Shown here: positions 9,196-18,299 of the stretch, in pieces
Position numbering within the stretch: position 1 is the stretch's first letter
How the letters are laid out: each line of letters starts with the position of its first letter
Assembly: GCF_000935045.1 (NCBI RefSeq)
Contig: NZ_JYKS01000007.1
Location: 186,001-250,000 of the forward strand
From: Pseudomonas sp. 10-1B
GTDB taxonomy: Bacteria; Pseudomonadota; Gammaproteobacteria; Pseudomonadales; Pseudomonadaceae
Reading direction: 5' to 3'
Length of the DNA stretch: 64,000 bases
The notes under the pieces: generated by a model
Told to the model about the DNA's origin: nothing
The model's input: the letters and a program-made list of their open reading frames with translations, nothing else
Database searches by the model: none
Program-made: the position numbers and the translations under genes

Positions 9196-9966
9196 TTACT
9201 TATCGTCAGGTTCAGCCGGAACATTAGCGTTTTCGCCCTCGACGACAGCAGTACCCTGCACTTCTGCAGTCATGCGCTTGAGGCCCATGTGACGGACGTC
9301 GGTGCCGCGCACCAGGTAGATCACCAGTTCGGAGATGTTGCGTGCGTGGTCACCGATACGCTCCAGCGAACGCAGAACCCAGATGACGCTCAGTACCCGC
9401 GAGATCGAGCGCGGGTCTTCCATCATGTAGGTCACCAGCTCACGCAGGGCGGTCTTGTACTCGCGGTCGATGGTCTTGTCGTACTGGGCCACCGACAGCG
9501 CCAGCTCGGCATCGAAGCGGGCAAAGGCGTCCAGCGCGTCGCGGACCATGTTACGCACCTGGTCGCCGATATGGCGCACTTCCACGTAGCCGCGCGGCGA
9601 CTCGCCTTCTTCGCACAGCTGGATGGCCCGGCGGGCGATCTTGGTCGATTCGTCGCCGATGCGCTCCAGGTCGATCACCGACTTGGAGATGCTGATGATC
9701 AGGCGCAGGTCGGAGGCCGCCGGCTGGCGACGGGCGAGGATGCGTACGCACTCCTCGTCGATGTTGCGCTCCATCTGGTTGATCTGCTCGTCGACCTCGC
9801 GCACTTGCTGGGCCAGGCCCGAATCGGCCTCGATCAGCGCGGTGACCGCGTCGTTGACCTGCTTCTCGACCAGGCCGCCCATGGCCAGCAGGTGGCTGCG
9901 CACCTCTTCGAGCTCGGCGTTGAACTGCTGGGAAATGTGATGTGTAAGGCTGTCTTTGTTGATCAT
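9196..9966 (-). CDS. phoU: Phosphate transport system regulator PhoU
   Basis: Links the Pst transporter to PhoR so that the Pho regulon is off when phosphate is plentiful. The 256-residue all-helical protein has two PhoU repeats of three helices. The metal-binding E(D)xxxD motifs are seen in SISKSVIDLERIGDESTKIA and in RSLERIGDHARNISELVIYL. The ATG at 9966 has AAGGAC 7 bp before it. It is the last gene of pstSCAB-phoU, 140 bp after pstB, with a REP pair between. Confidence 0.97.
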   Translation of the reverse strand: MINKDSLTHHISQQFNAELEEVRSHLLAMGGLVEKQVNDAVTALIEADSGLAQQVREVDEQINQMERNIDEECVRILARRQPAASDLRLIISISKSVIDLERIGDESTKIARRAIQLCEEGESPRGYVEVRHIGDQVRNMVRDALDAFARFDAELALSVAQYDKTIDREYKTALRELVTYMMEDPRSISRVLSVIWVLRSLERIGDHARNISELVIYLVRGTDVRHMGLKRMTAEVQGTAVVEGENANVPAEPDDK

Positions 9967-9986
9967 CGTTTTGTCCTTTGGTAGCG

Positions 9987-10084
9987 CGGCCCTGTAGGAG
10001 CGGGTTTACCCGCGAACACCGGCGAAGCCGGTGCCAGGCATCGAGCCGCCTGCTTCGCGGGTAAACCCGCTCCTACAGGGGCCA
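9987..10084. repeat. Inverted REP pair with internal palindrome
   Basis: REP arms (gtaggagcgggtttacccgc and complement) flank a second palindrome (accggcgaagccggt) in the pstB-phoU gap. It could stabilise or separate the two parts of the message. Confidence 0.88.
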
Positions 10085-10105
10085 GGTGCTCATCACGAGC
10101 GGCGC

Positions 10106-10939
10106 TTAACCGTAGCGACCGGTGATGTAGTCTTCGGTCTGCTTCTTCGCCGGGTTGGTGAACAGGGTGTCGGTATCGCCGAATTCGACCAGTTTGCCCA
10201 TGTACATGAACGCGGTGTAGTCCGAAACGCGGGCCGCCTGTTGCATGTTGTGGGTCACGATGACGATGGTGTACTTGGATTTCAGTTCGTAGATCAGCTC
10301 TTCGACCTTCAGCGTCGAGATCGGGTCCAGCGCCGAGCACGGTTCGTCGAGCAACAACACCTCCGGCTCCACTGCGATGGTGCGGGCGATGACCAGACGC
10401 TGCTGCTGGCCACCGGACAGGCCCAGTGCCGAGTCGTGCAGACGGTCCTTGACCTCATCCCACAGGGCCGCGCCCTTCAGCGCCCATTCAACGGCCTCAT
10501 CAAGCACGCGCTTCTTGTTGATGCCCTGGATGCGCAGGCCGTACACCACGTTCTCGTAGATGGTCTTGGGGAACGGGTTGGGCTTCTGGAACACCATGCC
10601 GACACGGCGGCGCAGCTCGGCGACGTCTTCGCCCTTGCGGTAGATGTTGTTGCCGTACAGGTTGATGGCGCCTTCCACGCGGCAGCCATCGACCAGGTCG
10701 TTCATGCGGTTGAAGGTGCGCAGCAGGGTCGACTTGCCGCAACCGGACGGGCCGATGAAGGCGGTCACGCGCTGCTTGGGGATGTTCATCTGCACGTCGT
10801 ACAGCGCTTGTTTGTCGCCGTAGAAAAGGCTCAGGCCAGGTACTTCGATGGCCACGGTTTCTTCGGCCAGGCGCAGGCTCTGCTTGTTGCGGCCCAGGGC
10901 AGACATGTCGATGCCGTGGGTATGGGAATCTTGCTGCAT
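10106..10939 (-). CDS. pstB: Phosphate ABC transporter ATP-binding protein
   Basis: ATPase of the high-affinity phosphate importer. The 277-residue protein has Walker A (GPSGCGKST), signature LSGGQQQR, Walker B ([12 protein letters not shown]) and the H-loop (IVTHNMQ). I chose the ATG at 10939 ([11 protein letters not shown]), which has GGAGTGAG just upstream; a longer in-frame form reaches 10978 without a better ribosome site. It stands 102 bp after pstA. Confidence 0.97.
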   Translation of the reverse strand: MQQDSHTHGIDMSALGRNKQSLRLAEETVAIEVPGLSLFYGDKQALYDVQMNIPKQRVTAFIGPSGCGKSTLLRTFNRMNDLVDGCRVEGAINLYGNNIYRKGEDVAELRRRVGMVFQKPNPFPKTIYENVVYGLRIQGINKKRVLDEAVEWALKGAALWDEVKDRLHDSALGLSGGQQQRLVIARTIAVEPEVLLLDEPCSALDPISTLKVEELIYELKSKYTIVIVTHNMQQAARVSDYTAFMYMGKLVEFGDTDTLFTNPAKKQTEDYITGRYG

Positions 10940-10952
10940 GGTCTCACTCCGT

Positions 10953-11040
10953 TTGTAGCTGCGAGCTTGAGGCTGCAAGCTGCAAGTTAGGGCAAAGCGG
11001 CAATCTGCTTGGAGCTTGCCGCTTGTGACTTAAAGCTTCA
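10953..11040. repeat. Short gctgcaagct repeats in the pstA-pstB gap
   Basis: The gap holds several overlapping copies and near-copies of gctgcaagct / agcttgcagc in both orientations. It is a small low-complexity region that can form alternative hairpins in the pstA-pstB message. No gene is seen in it. Confidence 0.45.
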
Positions 11041-11041
11041 A

Positions 11042-12712
11042 TCAGCTGTCGAGGGCCTTGTACTTCTCGCGCAGGTGGTTGCGGATCCACACTGCCGAGA
11101 GGTTGAGGGCGGCGATCACCAGCACCAGCAGCAACGCCGTGGCGTATACCAGCGGCCGCGCAGCCTCGACGTTCGGGCTCTGGAAGCCGACGTCATAGAT
11201 GTGGAAGCCCAGGTGCATGATCTTCTGGTCCAGGTGCAGGTACGGGTAGTTACCGTCCACCGGCAGCGACGGCGCCAGTTTCACCACACCCACCAGCATC
11301 AGCGGCGCCACTTCACCGGCGGCGCGGGCCACGGCGAGGATCATGCCGGTCATCATGGCCGGGCTGGCCATTGGCAGGACGATCTTCCACAGCGTCTCGG
11401 CCTTGGTCGCGCCCAGGGCCAGCGAGCCTTCGCGCACAGTGCGCGGGATACGCGCCAGGCCTTCCTCGGTGGCCACGATCACCACCGGCACGGCCAGCAG
11501 CGCCAGGGTCAGCGACGCCCACAGCAGGCCCGGGGTACCCAGGGTCGGCGCCGGCAGCGCTTCGGGGAAGAACAGGCGGTCGATCGAGCCACCCAGCACG
11601 TAGACGAAGAAGCCCAGGCCAAACACACCGTAGACGATCGCCGGCACGCCAGCCAGGTTGTTCACCGCAATGCGGATCAGGCGGGTCACCGCGCCCTGCC
11701 TGGCGTATTCGCGCAGGTAGATGGCGGCCAGCACACCGAAAGGGGTGACGATCACGGCCATGATCAGGGTCATCATCACGGTACCGAAGATGGCCGGGAA
11801 GATACCGCCCTCGGTGTTGGCTTCACGCGGGTCGTCGCTGAGGAATTCCCAGACCTTGGCGAAGTAGGTACCCAGCTTGGTGAAGCCGGACATGCCGTTC
11901 GGCTGGATGGCGTGGACCACCTTGCTCAGGTTGATTTCCACTTCGCGGCCGTTGCCATCGCGGGCCACCAGGCTATCGCGGGCGAAGGCCTGGTGCAGGC
12001 CGGCCAGGCGCTCTTCGATGGCCTTGTAGCGGCTGTTCAGCTCGGCGCGGTCGGCGTCCATGTCGGCCTGGGCGGTGGCGTCCAGCTTGCCGTCCAGCTC
12101 CAGCTTGCGGGCATGCAGGCGCAGGCGCTCGAGGCCATGGTTGATGGCACCAATGTCCTTCTTCTCCAGCTGCTGCAGCTCGCCATTGAGCTGGTTGGCG
12201 CGCTTGAGGCGGGTTTGCAGCTCCTTCCAGGCGCCAGGGCCCTCGGCTACCACGCGGCCTTCTTCCTTCACACTGACCAGGTAGCCGTAGAAATTGCCCC
12301 ACTCGCGGCGCTCCAGGGCAATCAGGTCGGCCGGGCGCTGCTCGTCGACCAGCCAGTCGCCGACCACCCAGGTGAAGTCGCTGCCGTTGAGGTCGCGGTT
12401 ACCCACCTTGACCAGCTCGCGGGTCATGAACTCCGGGCCTTGGTCAGGCACCGGCAGGCCGGCGCCCTTCAGGCGGGCACGGGGTACTTCTTCCTTTTGC
12501 ACCACTTCGCCAATGACGACGTGGTCGGCCTGGCCTGGCACCTTGTAGGTGGCCTGGATCAGATCGGCCGGCCAGAAGTGGCCCAGGCCACGCACGGCGA
12601 TCACCGCCAGCAGGCCAACGGTCATGATCACCGCCATGGCCACCGCGCCGCCGCTCATCCAGACGCCTGGGGCGCCGCTCTTGAACCAGCCTTTGAGGGA
12701 ATCCTTTTTCAC
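11042..12712 (-). CDS. pstA: Phosphate ABC transporter permease PstA (long form)
   Basis: Inner-membrane permease of the phosphate importer. The protein is 556 residues, far longer than the roughly 290 of E. coli PstA, because a soluble, partly coiled-coil segment (about residues 55-270) is inserted after the first membrane helix. The permease core with about five helices and the EAA-type loop (VREGSLALGATKAETLWKI) fills the C-terminal half. The start is a GTG at 12712. The long form is usual in pseudomonads. It follows pstC by 17 bp. Confidence 0.95.
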   Translation of the reverse strand: MKKDSLKGWFKSGAPGVWMSGGAVAMAVIMTVGLLAVIAVRGLGHFWPADLIQATYKVPGQADHVVIGEVVQKEEVPRARLKGAGLPVPDQGPEFMTRELVKVGNRDLNGSDFTWVVGDWLVDEQRPADLIALERREWGNFYGYLVSVKEEGRVVAEGPGAWKELQTRLKRANQLNGELQQLEKKDIGAINHGLERLRLHARKLELDGKLDATAQADMDADRAELNSRYKAIEERLAGLHQAFARDSLVARDGNGREVEINLSKVVHAIQPNGMSGFTKLGTYFAKVWEFLSDDPREANTEGGIFPAIFGTVMMTLIMAVIVTPFGVLAAIYLREYARQGAVTRLIRIAVNNLAGVPAIVYGVFGLGFFVYVLGGSIDRLFFPEALPAPTLGTPGLLWASLTLALLAVPVVIVATEEGLARIPRTVREGSLALGATKAETLWKIVLPMASPAMMTGMILAVARAAGEVAPLMLVGVVKLAPSLPVDGNYPYLHLDQKIMHLGFHIYDVGFQSPNVEAARPLVYATALLLVLVIAALNLSAVWIRNHLREKYKALDS

Positions 12713-12729
12713 GGATCGCTACCTTTCTA

Positions 12730-15018
12730 TCAAAGCGACGAGTATTTCTTGCGCAGACGCTGGCGAATCAGCTCGGCCAAGGTGTTCATGACGAAGGTGA
12801 ACATCAGCAGCACCAGCGCGGCCAGGAACAGCACGCGATAGTGGCTGCCGCCGACTTCCGATTCCGGCATTTCCACGGCCACGTTGGCGGCCAGGGTGCG
12901 CATGCCCTCGAACAGGTTCAGCTCCATCACCGGGGTGTTGCCGGTGGCCATCAGCACGATCATGGTCTCGCCCACCGCACGGCCCATGCCGATCATGAGC
13001 GCCGAGAAGATACCCGGGCTGGCGGTGAGGATGACCACGCGGGTCAGGGTCTGCCAGGGTGTGGCGCCCAGGGCCAGGGAGCCCAGGGTCAGGCTGCGTG
13101 GCACGCTGAACACGGCGTCCTCGGCAATGGAGTAGATGTTGGGGATGACCGCGAAGCCCATGGCGATACCCACTACCAGGGCGTTGCGCTGGTCGTAGGT
13201 GATCCCCAGGTCGTTGGTGATCCACAGGCGCATGTCGCCGCCGAAGAACCAGCTTTCCAGGTGCGGGCTCATGGTCAGGGCGAACCAGCCGGTGAACAGG
13301 ATCACCGGGATCAGGATCGCCGCTTCCCAGCCATCCGGAATGCGCAGGCGGATCGACTCCGGCAGGCGGCTCCAGGCGAAGCCGGCCAGCAGGATGCCGA
13401 TCGGCATCAGCAAGAACAGGCTGAACACACCCGGCAGGTGGCCTTCCAGGTAAGGGGCCAGGAACAGGCCGGCGAAGAAGCCGAGGATCACCGTCGGCAT
13501 CGCTTCCATCAGTTCGATCACCGGCTTGACCTTGCGGCGCATGCCCGGGGCCATGAAGTAGGCGGTGTAGATGGCCGCGGCGATGGCCAGCGGGGCCGCC
13601 AGGATCATCGCGTAGAACGCGGCCTTCAGGGTCCCGAAGGTCAGCGGCGACAGGCTCAGCTTGGGCTCGAAGTCAGTGTTCGAAGCGGTCGATTGCCAGA
13701 CGTATTTCGGCTCGTCGTAGTTCTCGTACCAGACCTTGCCCCATAGCGCGCTGAAGGAAACTTCCGGGTGCGGGTTGCGCAGGCTCAGGCGCAGGAGCTT
13801 GCCGCCCTCTTCGATCATGATGCGGTTGGCACGCGGTGACAGGGCCAGGATGCCTGGGCCTTCAGCGACCGGCTCGACCAGCAGGGTGCGATGCGCGGTG
13901 CTGTGGAACACGCCCAGCTTGCCTTCGGCATCCAGGGCGATGAAGCCCTTGCGGCGCTCTTCGGCATCGATCTGCACGATCGGCGCCTTGCCCATCTGGA
14001 AGGTGCGGATCTGCTTGAAACGCGATTCGCCGTCCGGGTCGCGGGCCATGAACCACTGGGCCAGGCCGCCCTTGGAGTCACCGATGATCAGCGAGATGCC
14101 ACCCACCAGCTGGGCCGTGGCGGTAATTTCGGTTTCGGCGCTTTCAGCCAGCTTGTAGCGGCCGTTGAGGCGCTTGTCACGCAGGCTGAACACGTCGGCG
14201 GTGGCGCGGCCGTTGATCACGTAAAGCCACTGCTGGCGCGGGTCGATGAAGATGTTCTTCACCGCTTCGGTCATCTGCGGCAGTTCGATGCGGTTCTGCT
14301 CGGTGGTGACCTCTTCGGTCATCATGTTTTCCGTGCGGGTCAGCTCGAGCACCTGCAGGTGTGCACCGGTGGAACCGGCCAGCACCAGGGTGTCGCCGTT
14401 GACGTTGACACTGACATGCTCCAGTGCACGGCCCTGGTCATCGAGCACGAACGGCTGCTCGCCGTACGGATAGTCGAGGCCGGGGGTGATGGTTTTCTTG
14501 TTGTCCGGGTAGGTGATCTTGTAGGTGTGGTGGAACACCAGCGCCTGGCCATTGGACAAGCCCAGCACCACCAGCGGGCTACCCGGCTGGTCGGTACTGA
14601 TCGACGTGACGTGCGTGTCTGCTGGCAGTGGCAGAGCGACACGCTTGAGCTCGTTACCAGTCTTGGTATCGAAGAACAGCGCCTGGCCCTGATCCGAAAC
14701 GCGCATGCCCACCAAGTTCTGCTCTTCCAGCGCGATCAACAGCGGCTTGCCGGCATCCTGCTGCAGCCAGGTCGGCTCCAGGGGCTTCCTGCTGCTCAGC
14801 TCGGCGCCCTGGAACAATGGCAGCACCACATAGGCCAGGTAGAAGAAGATCAGGGTGATCGCCGCCAACACGGCAAGCCCGCCCACCAGTACATACCAGC
14901 GGGTCAGGCGGTCCTTGAGGGCGCGCATGCGGCGCTTGCGTTGCAACTCCGGCGTATTGAAATCAATGCGCTCGGGCTGGGAATTTTGGGGCATTGTGGA
15001 ATTGGCCAGATCATTCAT
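12730..15018 (-). CDS. pstC: Phosphate ABC transporter permease PstC (long form)
   Basis: Second permease of the phosphate importer. The 762-residue protein has an N-terminal helix (about 45-65), a large periplasmic domain (about 70-420, beta-propeller-like in composition) and a C-terminal permease core with the EAA-type motif LGSLALGATPWQTLTRVV. It is more than twice the E. coli length, as in other pseudomonads. I chose the ATG at 15018; a GTG six bases upstream is possible. A Pho box lies only 23 bp before this start. Confidence 0.94.
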   Translation of the reverse strand: MNDLANSTMPQNSQPERIDFNTPELQRKRRMRALKDRLTRWYVLVGGLAVLAAITLIFFYLAYVVLPLFQGAELSSRKPLEPTWLQQDAGKPLLIALEEQNLVGMRVSDQGQALFFDTKTGNELKRVALPLPADTHVTSISTDQPGSPLVVLGLSNGQALVFHHTYKITYPDNKKTITPGLDYPYGEQPFVLDDQGRALEHVSVNVNGDTLVLAGSTGAHLQVLELTRTENMMTEEVTTEQNRIELPQMTEAVKNIFIDPRQQWLYVINGRATADVFSLRDKRLNGRYKLAESAETEITATAQLVGGISLIIGDSKGGLAQWFMARDPDGESRFKQIRTFQMGKAPIVQIDAEERRKGFIALDAEGKLGVFHSTAHRTLLVEPVAEGPGILALSPRANRIMIEEGGKLLRLSLRNPHPEVSFSALWGKVWYENYDEPKYVWQSTASNTDFEPKLSLSPLTFGTLKAAFYAMILAAPLAIAAAIYTAYFMAPGMRRKVKPVIELMEAMPTVILGFFAGLFLAPYLEGHLPGVFSLFLLMPIGILLAGFAWSRLPESIRLRIPDGWEAAILIPVILFTGWFALTMSPHLESWFFGGDMRLWITNDLGITYDQRNALVVGIAMGFAVIPNIYSIAEDAVFSVPRSLTLGSLALGATPWQTLTRVVILTASPGIFSALMIGMGRAVGETMIVLMATGNTPVMELNLFEGMRTLAANVAVEMPESEVGGSHYRVLFLAALVLLMFTFVMNTLAELIRQRLRKKYSSL

Positions 15019-15040
15019 GCGCACACCCTAGCGGTCCCGT

Positions 15041-15058
15041 ATGACAAAAACATTACAA
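15041..15058 (-). promoter_or_regulatory. Pho box between pstS and pstC
   Basis: On the reverse strand the half-sites TTGTAAT and TTGTCAT are separated by GTTT, the correct 11-bp period. It lies only 23 bp before the pstC ATG, so a transcript started from it would have almost no leader. Confidence 0.65.
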
Positions 15059-15120
15059 AATGGTGACGCACGAAAGCCCGCCGCACAGGAAGCCTGGCTT
15101 CGGACTGAAAATTCGTGGAA

Positions 15121-15145
15121 GAGGTCGGGCAACTGCACCGACCTC
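15121..15145 (-). other. Hairpin after pstS
   Basis: An 8-bp perfect stem (gaggtcgg / ccgacctc) with a 9-nt loop lies 13 bp past the pstS stop and has no T-run. It may protect the 3' end of a pstS message so that the binding protein is made in excess over the permeases. That role is inferred. Confidence 0.6.
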
Positions 15146-15157
15146 CCCTTCAGTTAC

Positions 15158-16156
15158 TCACTGCTTTGCGACGTTACCGGCGTGGGACAGGCCCAGGTCA
15201 GCCAGGGTCTTGTCGACGACTTTGGCCGGCAGCGGGATGTAGCCATCCTTCACCACGACCTGCTGGCCAGCTTGCGACAGCACCAGCTTGACGAACTCGG
15301 CTTCCAGCGGGGCCAGAGGCTTGTTCGGCGCCTTGTTGACGTAGACATACAGGAAGCGCGACAGCGGGTAGGTACCGTTCAGGGCGTTGGCTTCATTGTC
15401 TTCGACGAACTCGCCGCCTTCTTTCTTGGCCAGGGCTACGGTCTTGACGCTGGCTGTCTTGTAGCCGATGCCCGAGTAGCCGATGCCGTTCAGCGAGGAG
15501 CTGATCGACTGCACGACCGAAGCCGAGCCAGGCTGTTCGTTGACGTTAGGCTTGAAGTCGCCTTTGCACAGGGCTTCTTCCTTGAAGTAGCCGTAGGTAC
15601 CCGATACCGAGTTGCGGCCGAACAGCTGCACCGGCTTGTTGGCCAGGTCGCCGGTCACGCCCAGGTCACCCCAGGTCTTGACATCGGCTTTGGCACCGCA
15701 CAGGCGGGTGGAGGAGAAGATGGCGTCGACCTGGGCCATGGTCAGGCCTTTGATCGGGTTGTCCTTGTGCACGAACACGGCCAGGGCGTCGACAGCGACC
15801 GGGATGGCGGTCGGCTTGTAGCCGTACTTCTGCTCGAAGGCCTGCAGCTCGACGTCCTTCATCTTGCGGCTCATCGGGCCGAGGTTGGCGGTGCCTTCGG
15901 TCAGCGCGGGTGGCGCGGTGGAGGAGCCGGCAGCCTGGATCTGGATGTTTACGTTCGGATATTCCTTCTTGTAGGCCTCGGCCCACAGAGTCATCAGGTT
16001 CGCGAGGGTGTCGGAACCTACGCTGGAGAGGTTGCCCGAAACACCGGTGGTCTTGGTGTAGGTCGGGATCGCAGGGTCGACGGCGGCTACCGCGTTGGCG
16101 GTTGCAACGCCAGCGGCGGCAAAGGTGAGGGCCGCCATCAAACGCTTCAGTTTCAT
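15158..16156 (-). CDS. pstS: Phosphate ABC transporter substrate-binding protein PstS
   Basis: Periplasmic phosphate-binding protein that feeds PstCAB. The 332 residues begin with a signal peptide ([24 protein letters not shown], cleavage near 25). Phosphate-binding segments are visible: [23 protein letters not shown], and the [12 protein letters not shown] loop. It belongs to the long Pseudomonas-type PstS group. A Pho box stands 75 bp upstream. Confidence 0.97.
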   Translation of the reverse strand: MKLKRLMAALTFAAAGVATANAVAAVDPAIPTYTKTTGVSGNLSSVGSDTLANLMTLWAEAYKKEYPNVNIQIQAAGSSTAPPALTEGTANLGPMSRKMKDVELQAFEQKYGYKPTAIPVAVDALAVFVHKDNPIKGLTMAQVDAIFSSTRLCGAKADVKTWGDLGVTGDLANKPVQLFGRNSVSGTYGYFKEEALCKGDFKPNVNEQPGSASVVQSISSSLNGIGYSGIGYKTASVKTVALAKKEGGEFVEDNEANALNGTYPLSRFLYVYVNKAPNKPLAPLEAEFVKLVLSQAGQQVVVKDGYIPLPAKVVDKTLADLGLSHAGNVAKQ

Positions 16157-16230
16157 GCCTTGCTCCTAGCAGGAATATTGGGGTGTTGGATGGAACGGGC
16201 CCAAGTATCTGCAGGCCGCATGAATACGAT

Positions 16231-16248
16231 ATGACCTAATTGTGACAA
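16231..16248 (-). promoter_or_regulatory. Pho box upstream of pstS
   Basis: Reverse-strand half-sites TTGTCAC and AGGTCAT are separated by AATT. A -10-like TATTCAT lies about 10 bp downstream. This is the main PhoB operator expected for the pst operon. Confidence 0.78.
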
Positions 16249-16316
16249 ATGGATGAAAGGCCATCACCGGTTGTTCGGGATGGCCTGTGCATATATTGAT
16301 GTAAAGAAGCGGCGAG

Positions 16317-17834
16317 CTAAAGCTCCCGGCGGTCCCTGAACATGATGTAGACGGGGCTCAGGCCAGAGTCATGTGGAAATACCACGATGTAGTCATCGAA
16401 CTTGACCTGCGCCAAGTTGGCAAAGCGCTCGATCAGCGGTACCGGGGGCATGCGCAAGAATCCGATGCTGGGAGGGCTGGAAAGGTCGCGGCGAGCATAG
16501 GGAGCGCTGCCCGTCTGCCACTGCACTGTCACAGGCGCTGCACCCTCGCTGGTGTATAGGAAGGCCTGCCGTGAGGCATCCCAGCGAGCCGCCCGAACCC
16601 GTACGCGCGAGGGGACGACCTTGCCTTGCGTCGCGGTCATGACCACATGTGAGTAGCGCGTGAAAGGCTTGACCCCTGTGGAGGTGCCAGTAGTGGCGCC
16701 GCGCACGGTGGAACAAAGACGCACAGGTAAATCCACTTCACCACGCTCCGCAGCCAGCTCGGCCCAGTCCGTCCGCTCACTCTCAAGCATTTCACCCAGC
16801 GGCACCGTAACGGCAAAGCGCGGATCGTCACTGGGGATACTCAATACGAACTCGACTACATCCGCATAGGTGCCGGGGTGATCGCCTTGCAGCGATGCTG
16901 CCTGCCAATCCAGCTCAGCAACTGCGGAACGGAAGGTCTTGATCAGATGATGCTGCTGGCTGGCTACTTCACGGCTCAAGCCTTGCGCTGTGAGCAACGC
17001 GGGATGCAGGCTTGCTGCATGGGCTGCTGCCTTTAATGTCAAAGACCCATAGCCCGGGCCAGTCGCCGTGGCCTTCGCCAACTGGGCAATACGCGATTCC
17101 AGGCTTTCGATCAGCTTCACGCCGCGGGCGTACAAGGCGGGTTGACGCGCCTGTGTCGAAGCCAAGGCCGCCGCATGACGCTGGCTGCCGGCAGTAATTT
17201 CACGCAGCACGACGGCTTGGATCGCAGCATTAAGAAACGGGCTGGTGGCATCTCGCTTGGCGCCATCAAGGGCGAATTTGACGGGCATCTGCAAACGCTT
17301 GAGCTGGTCGAAGGCGGCCTTGGCTTGATGCTGGGCAAGTTCCAGGGTGCGCAAAGCGGCGAGGCTTGCTGCCAGTTGCTGCGCAGGGGTGCCGACGGCT
17401 GGGGCGCGGGCCAATTGCTGTTCCAAAGCGGTAAGCTTCAGTTTGCCCTGCTGCTCGGCAGTCTGGATCTCAGCGGCCAGTTTTCGCACTTTTTCCAGAT
17501 TGCGGTTGGAGGACTGGCTGGCTCGCTGCGCGGGGGTCAGCGTTTGGCGAACGGGCGGTGGTTGCAAGGTCTGGCCTTTGAACGCCGCCCGGCCTTTTTG
17601 CTGATGCCAGGACTTTATCGTAGCAACTATGTGCTCCGGGGAGTTGATGCTGCCGGTTTCGTCAGCGTTTGAGTAGAACAGGAGATCGCTGCCGGCGGGA
17701 TGGCCGATTATCTGGTCGAAATGGGCGATGAGTGAGTTGTGTTCAAACCTGTTGCTTTCGAGATTCCAGATATTTTGGATGAGCAATAAGAATGATTGCT
17801 CACTGTAGTCTTGCAATCGTTTTTCAAGCTTCAT
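16317..17834 (-). CDS. Im-type colicin immunity domain fused to a pyocin S translocation domain; no toxin domain
   Basis: A 505-residue chimera. Residues 1-88 read as a DNase-colicin immunity protein of the Im2/Im9 type, with DYSEQSFLLLI matching helix I, HPAGSDLLFYS matching the helix III HPSGSDLIYYP motif, and IVATIKSWHQQKGRAAFK matching helix IV. An Ala/Gln-rich helical region follows (about 105-320). The C-terminus (about 345-505) is a Pyocin_S translocation domain ending FDDYIVVFPHDSGL...VYIMFRDRREL, exactly where DNase pyocins normally continue into the nuclease. No nuclease follows. The ATG at 17834 overlaps the preceding immunity gene by 11 bp and has AAGGAAA before it. The frame is open throughout. 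Function is unknown: fossil fusion, immunity factor, or decoy. Confidence 0.82.
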   Translation of the reverse strand: MKLEKRLQDYSEQSFLLLIQNIWNLESNRFEHNSLIAHFDQIIGHPAGSDLLFYSNADETGSINSPEHIVATIKSWHQQKGRAAFKGQTLQPPPVRQTLTPAQRASQSSNRNLEKVRKLAAEIQTAEQQGKLKLTALEQQLARAPAVGTPAQQLAASLAALRTLELAQHQAKAAFDQLKRLQMPVKFALDGAKRDATSPFLNAAIQAVVLREITAGSQRHAAALASTQARQPALYARGVKLIESLESRIAQLAKATATGPGYGSLTLKAAAHAASLHPALLTAQGLSREVASQQHHLIKTFRSAVAELDWQAASLQGDHPGTYADVVEFVLSIPSDDPRFAVTVPLGEMLESERTDWAELAAERGEVDLPVRLCSTVRGATTGTSTGVKPFTRYSHVVMTATQGKVVPSRVRVRAARWDASRQAFLYTSEGAAPVTVQWQTGSAPYARRDLSSPPSIGFLRMPPVPLIERFANLAQVKFDDYIVVFPHDSGLSPVYIMFRDRREL

Positions 17835-18297
17835 TTTCCTTAGCCCTCAAGACAACTCCAGAAACTTTTAAATCAACATTATATTGATACACCAACTCGG
17901 CATTCTCAAACCCCCGAGAGGAAAGCTCGTAAACATCCCATCCACCTGTCTTACCTATGGGTTGCGGCATCGCCACAGGACCGCGCGAGGTAGAAGGATT
18001 TCCCCATGTCGCCCGAGCAGCTTCTTTATCCAAACAACCATAGGGTTTCGAAAGAATCGCCTTAAATTCTGGCTCAAGCTCAACGCGCCTGATAAGTGTC
18101 ACAATCACTGCTTGCAATATTCTAGTATCAGTATCGAATTCAAAGCTAACCCCAGGCTCCGGCTCGATGTACAACTCCGTTGCTCCAGAATAGAGTTTTA
18201 TGAAAGGAAGGCCCGGATCAAGCCCAAGACCAAGTAATGCGGCGTGAGTTTCACCCAGGGATTTTAACCACAGCTCGACGTCTACAATTCTTGTCAT
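17824..18297 (-). CDS. Probable immunity protein for the upstream pyocin toxin (DUF6392-like)
   Basis: A 157-residue acidic protein with no signal peptide or membrane helix. It starts 2 bp after the pyocin stop, the usual position of a cognate immunity gene. The end (TGGWDVYELSSRGF...LVYQYNVDLKVSGVVLRA) closely resembles the protein at 21485-21982 (TGGWDVFAWKN...IMCQYNTKLQVCDLAF). From memory this looks like the DUF6392 family found beside S-type pyocins; I could not check. The gene is much more AT-rich than its neighbours. Its start could also be the GTG at 18303. Confidence 0.78.
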   Translation of the reverse strand: MTRIVDVELWLKSLGETHAALLGLGLDPGLPFIKLYSGATELYIEPEPGVSFEFDTDTRILQAVIVTLIRRVELEPEFKAILSKPYGCLDKEAARATWGNPSTSRGPVAMPQPIGKTGGWDVYELSSRGFENAELVYQYNVDLKVSGVVLRAKENEA

Positions 18298-18299
18298 AA

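Noticed and set aside
11009..12841. Long open frame antisense to pstA (about 610 codons)
   Set aside because: It mirrors a high-GC gene on the other strand, has a Gln/His/Arg-rich composition typical of shadow frames and no ribosome site or known domain.
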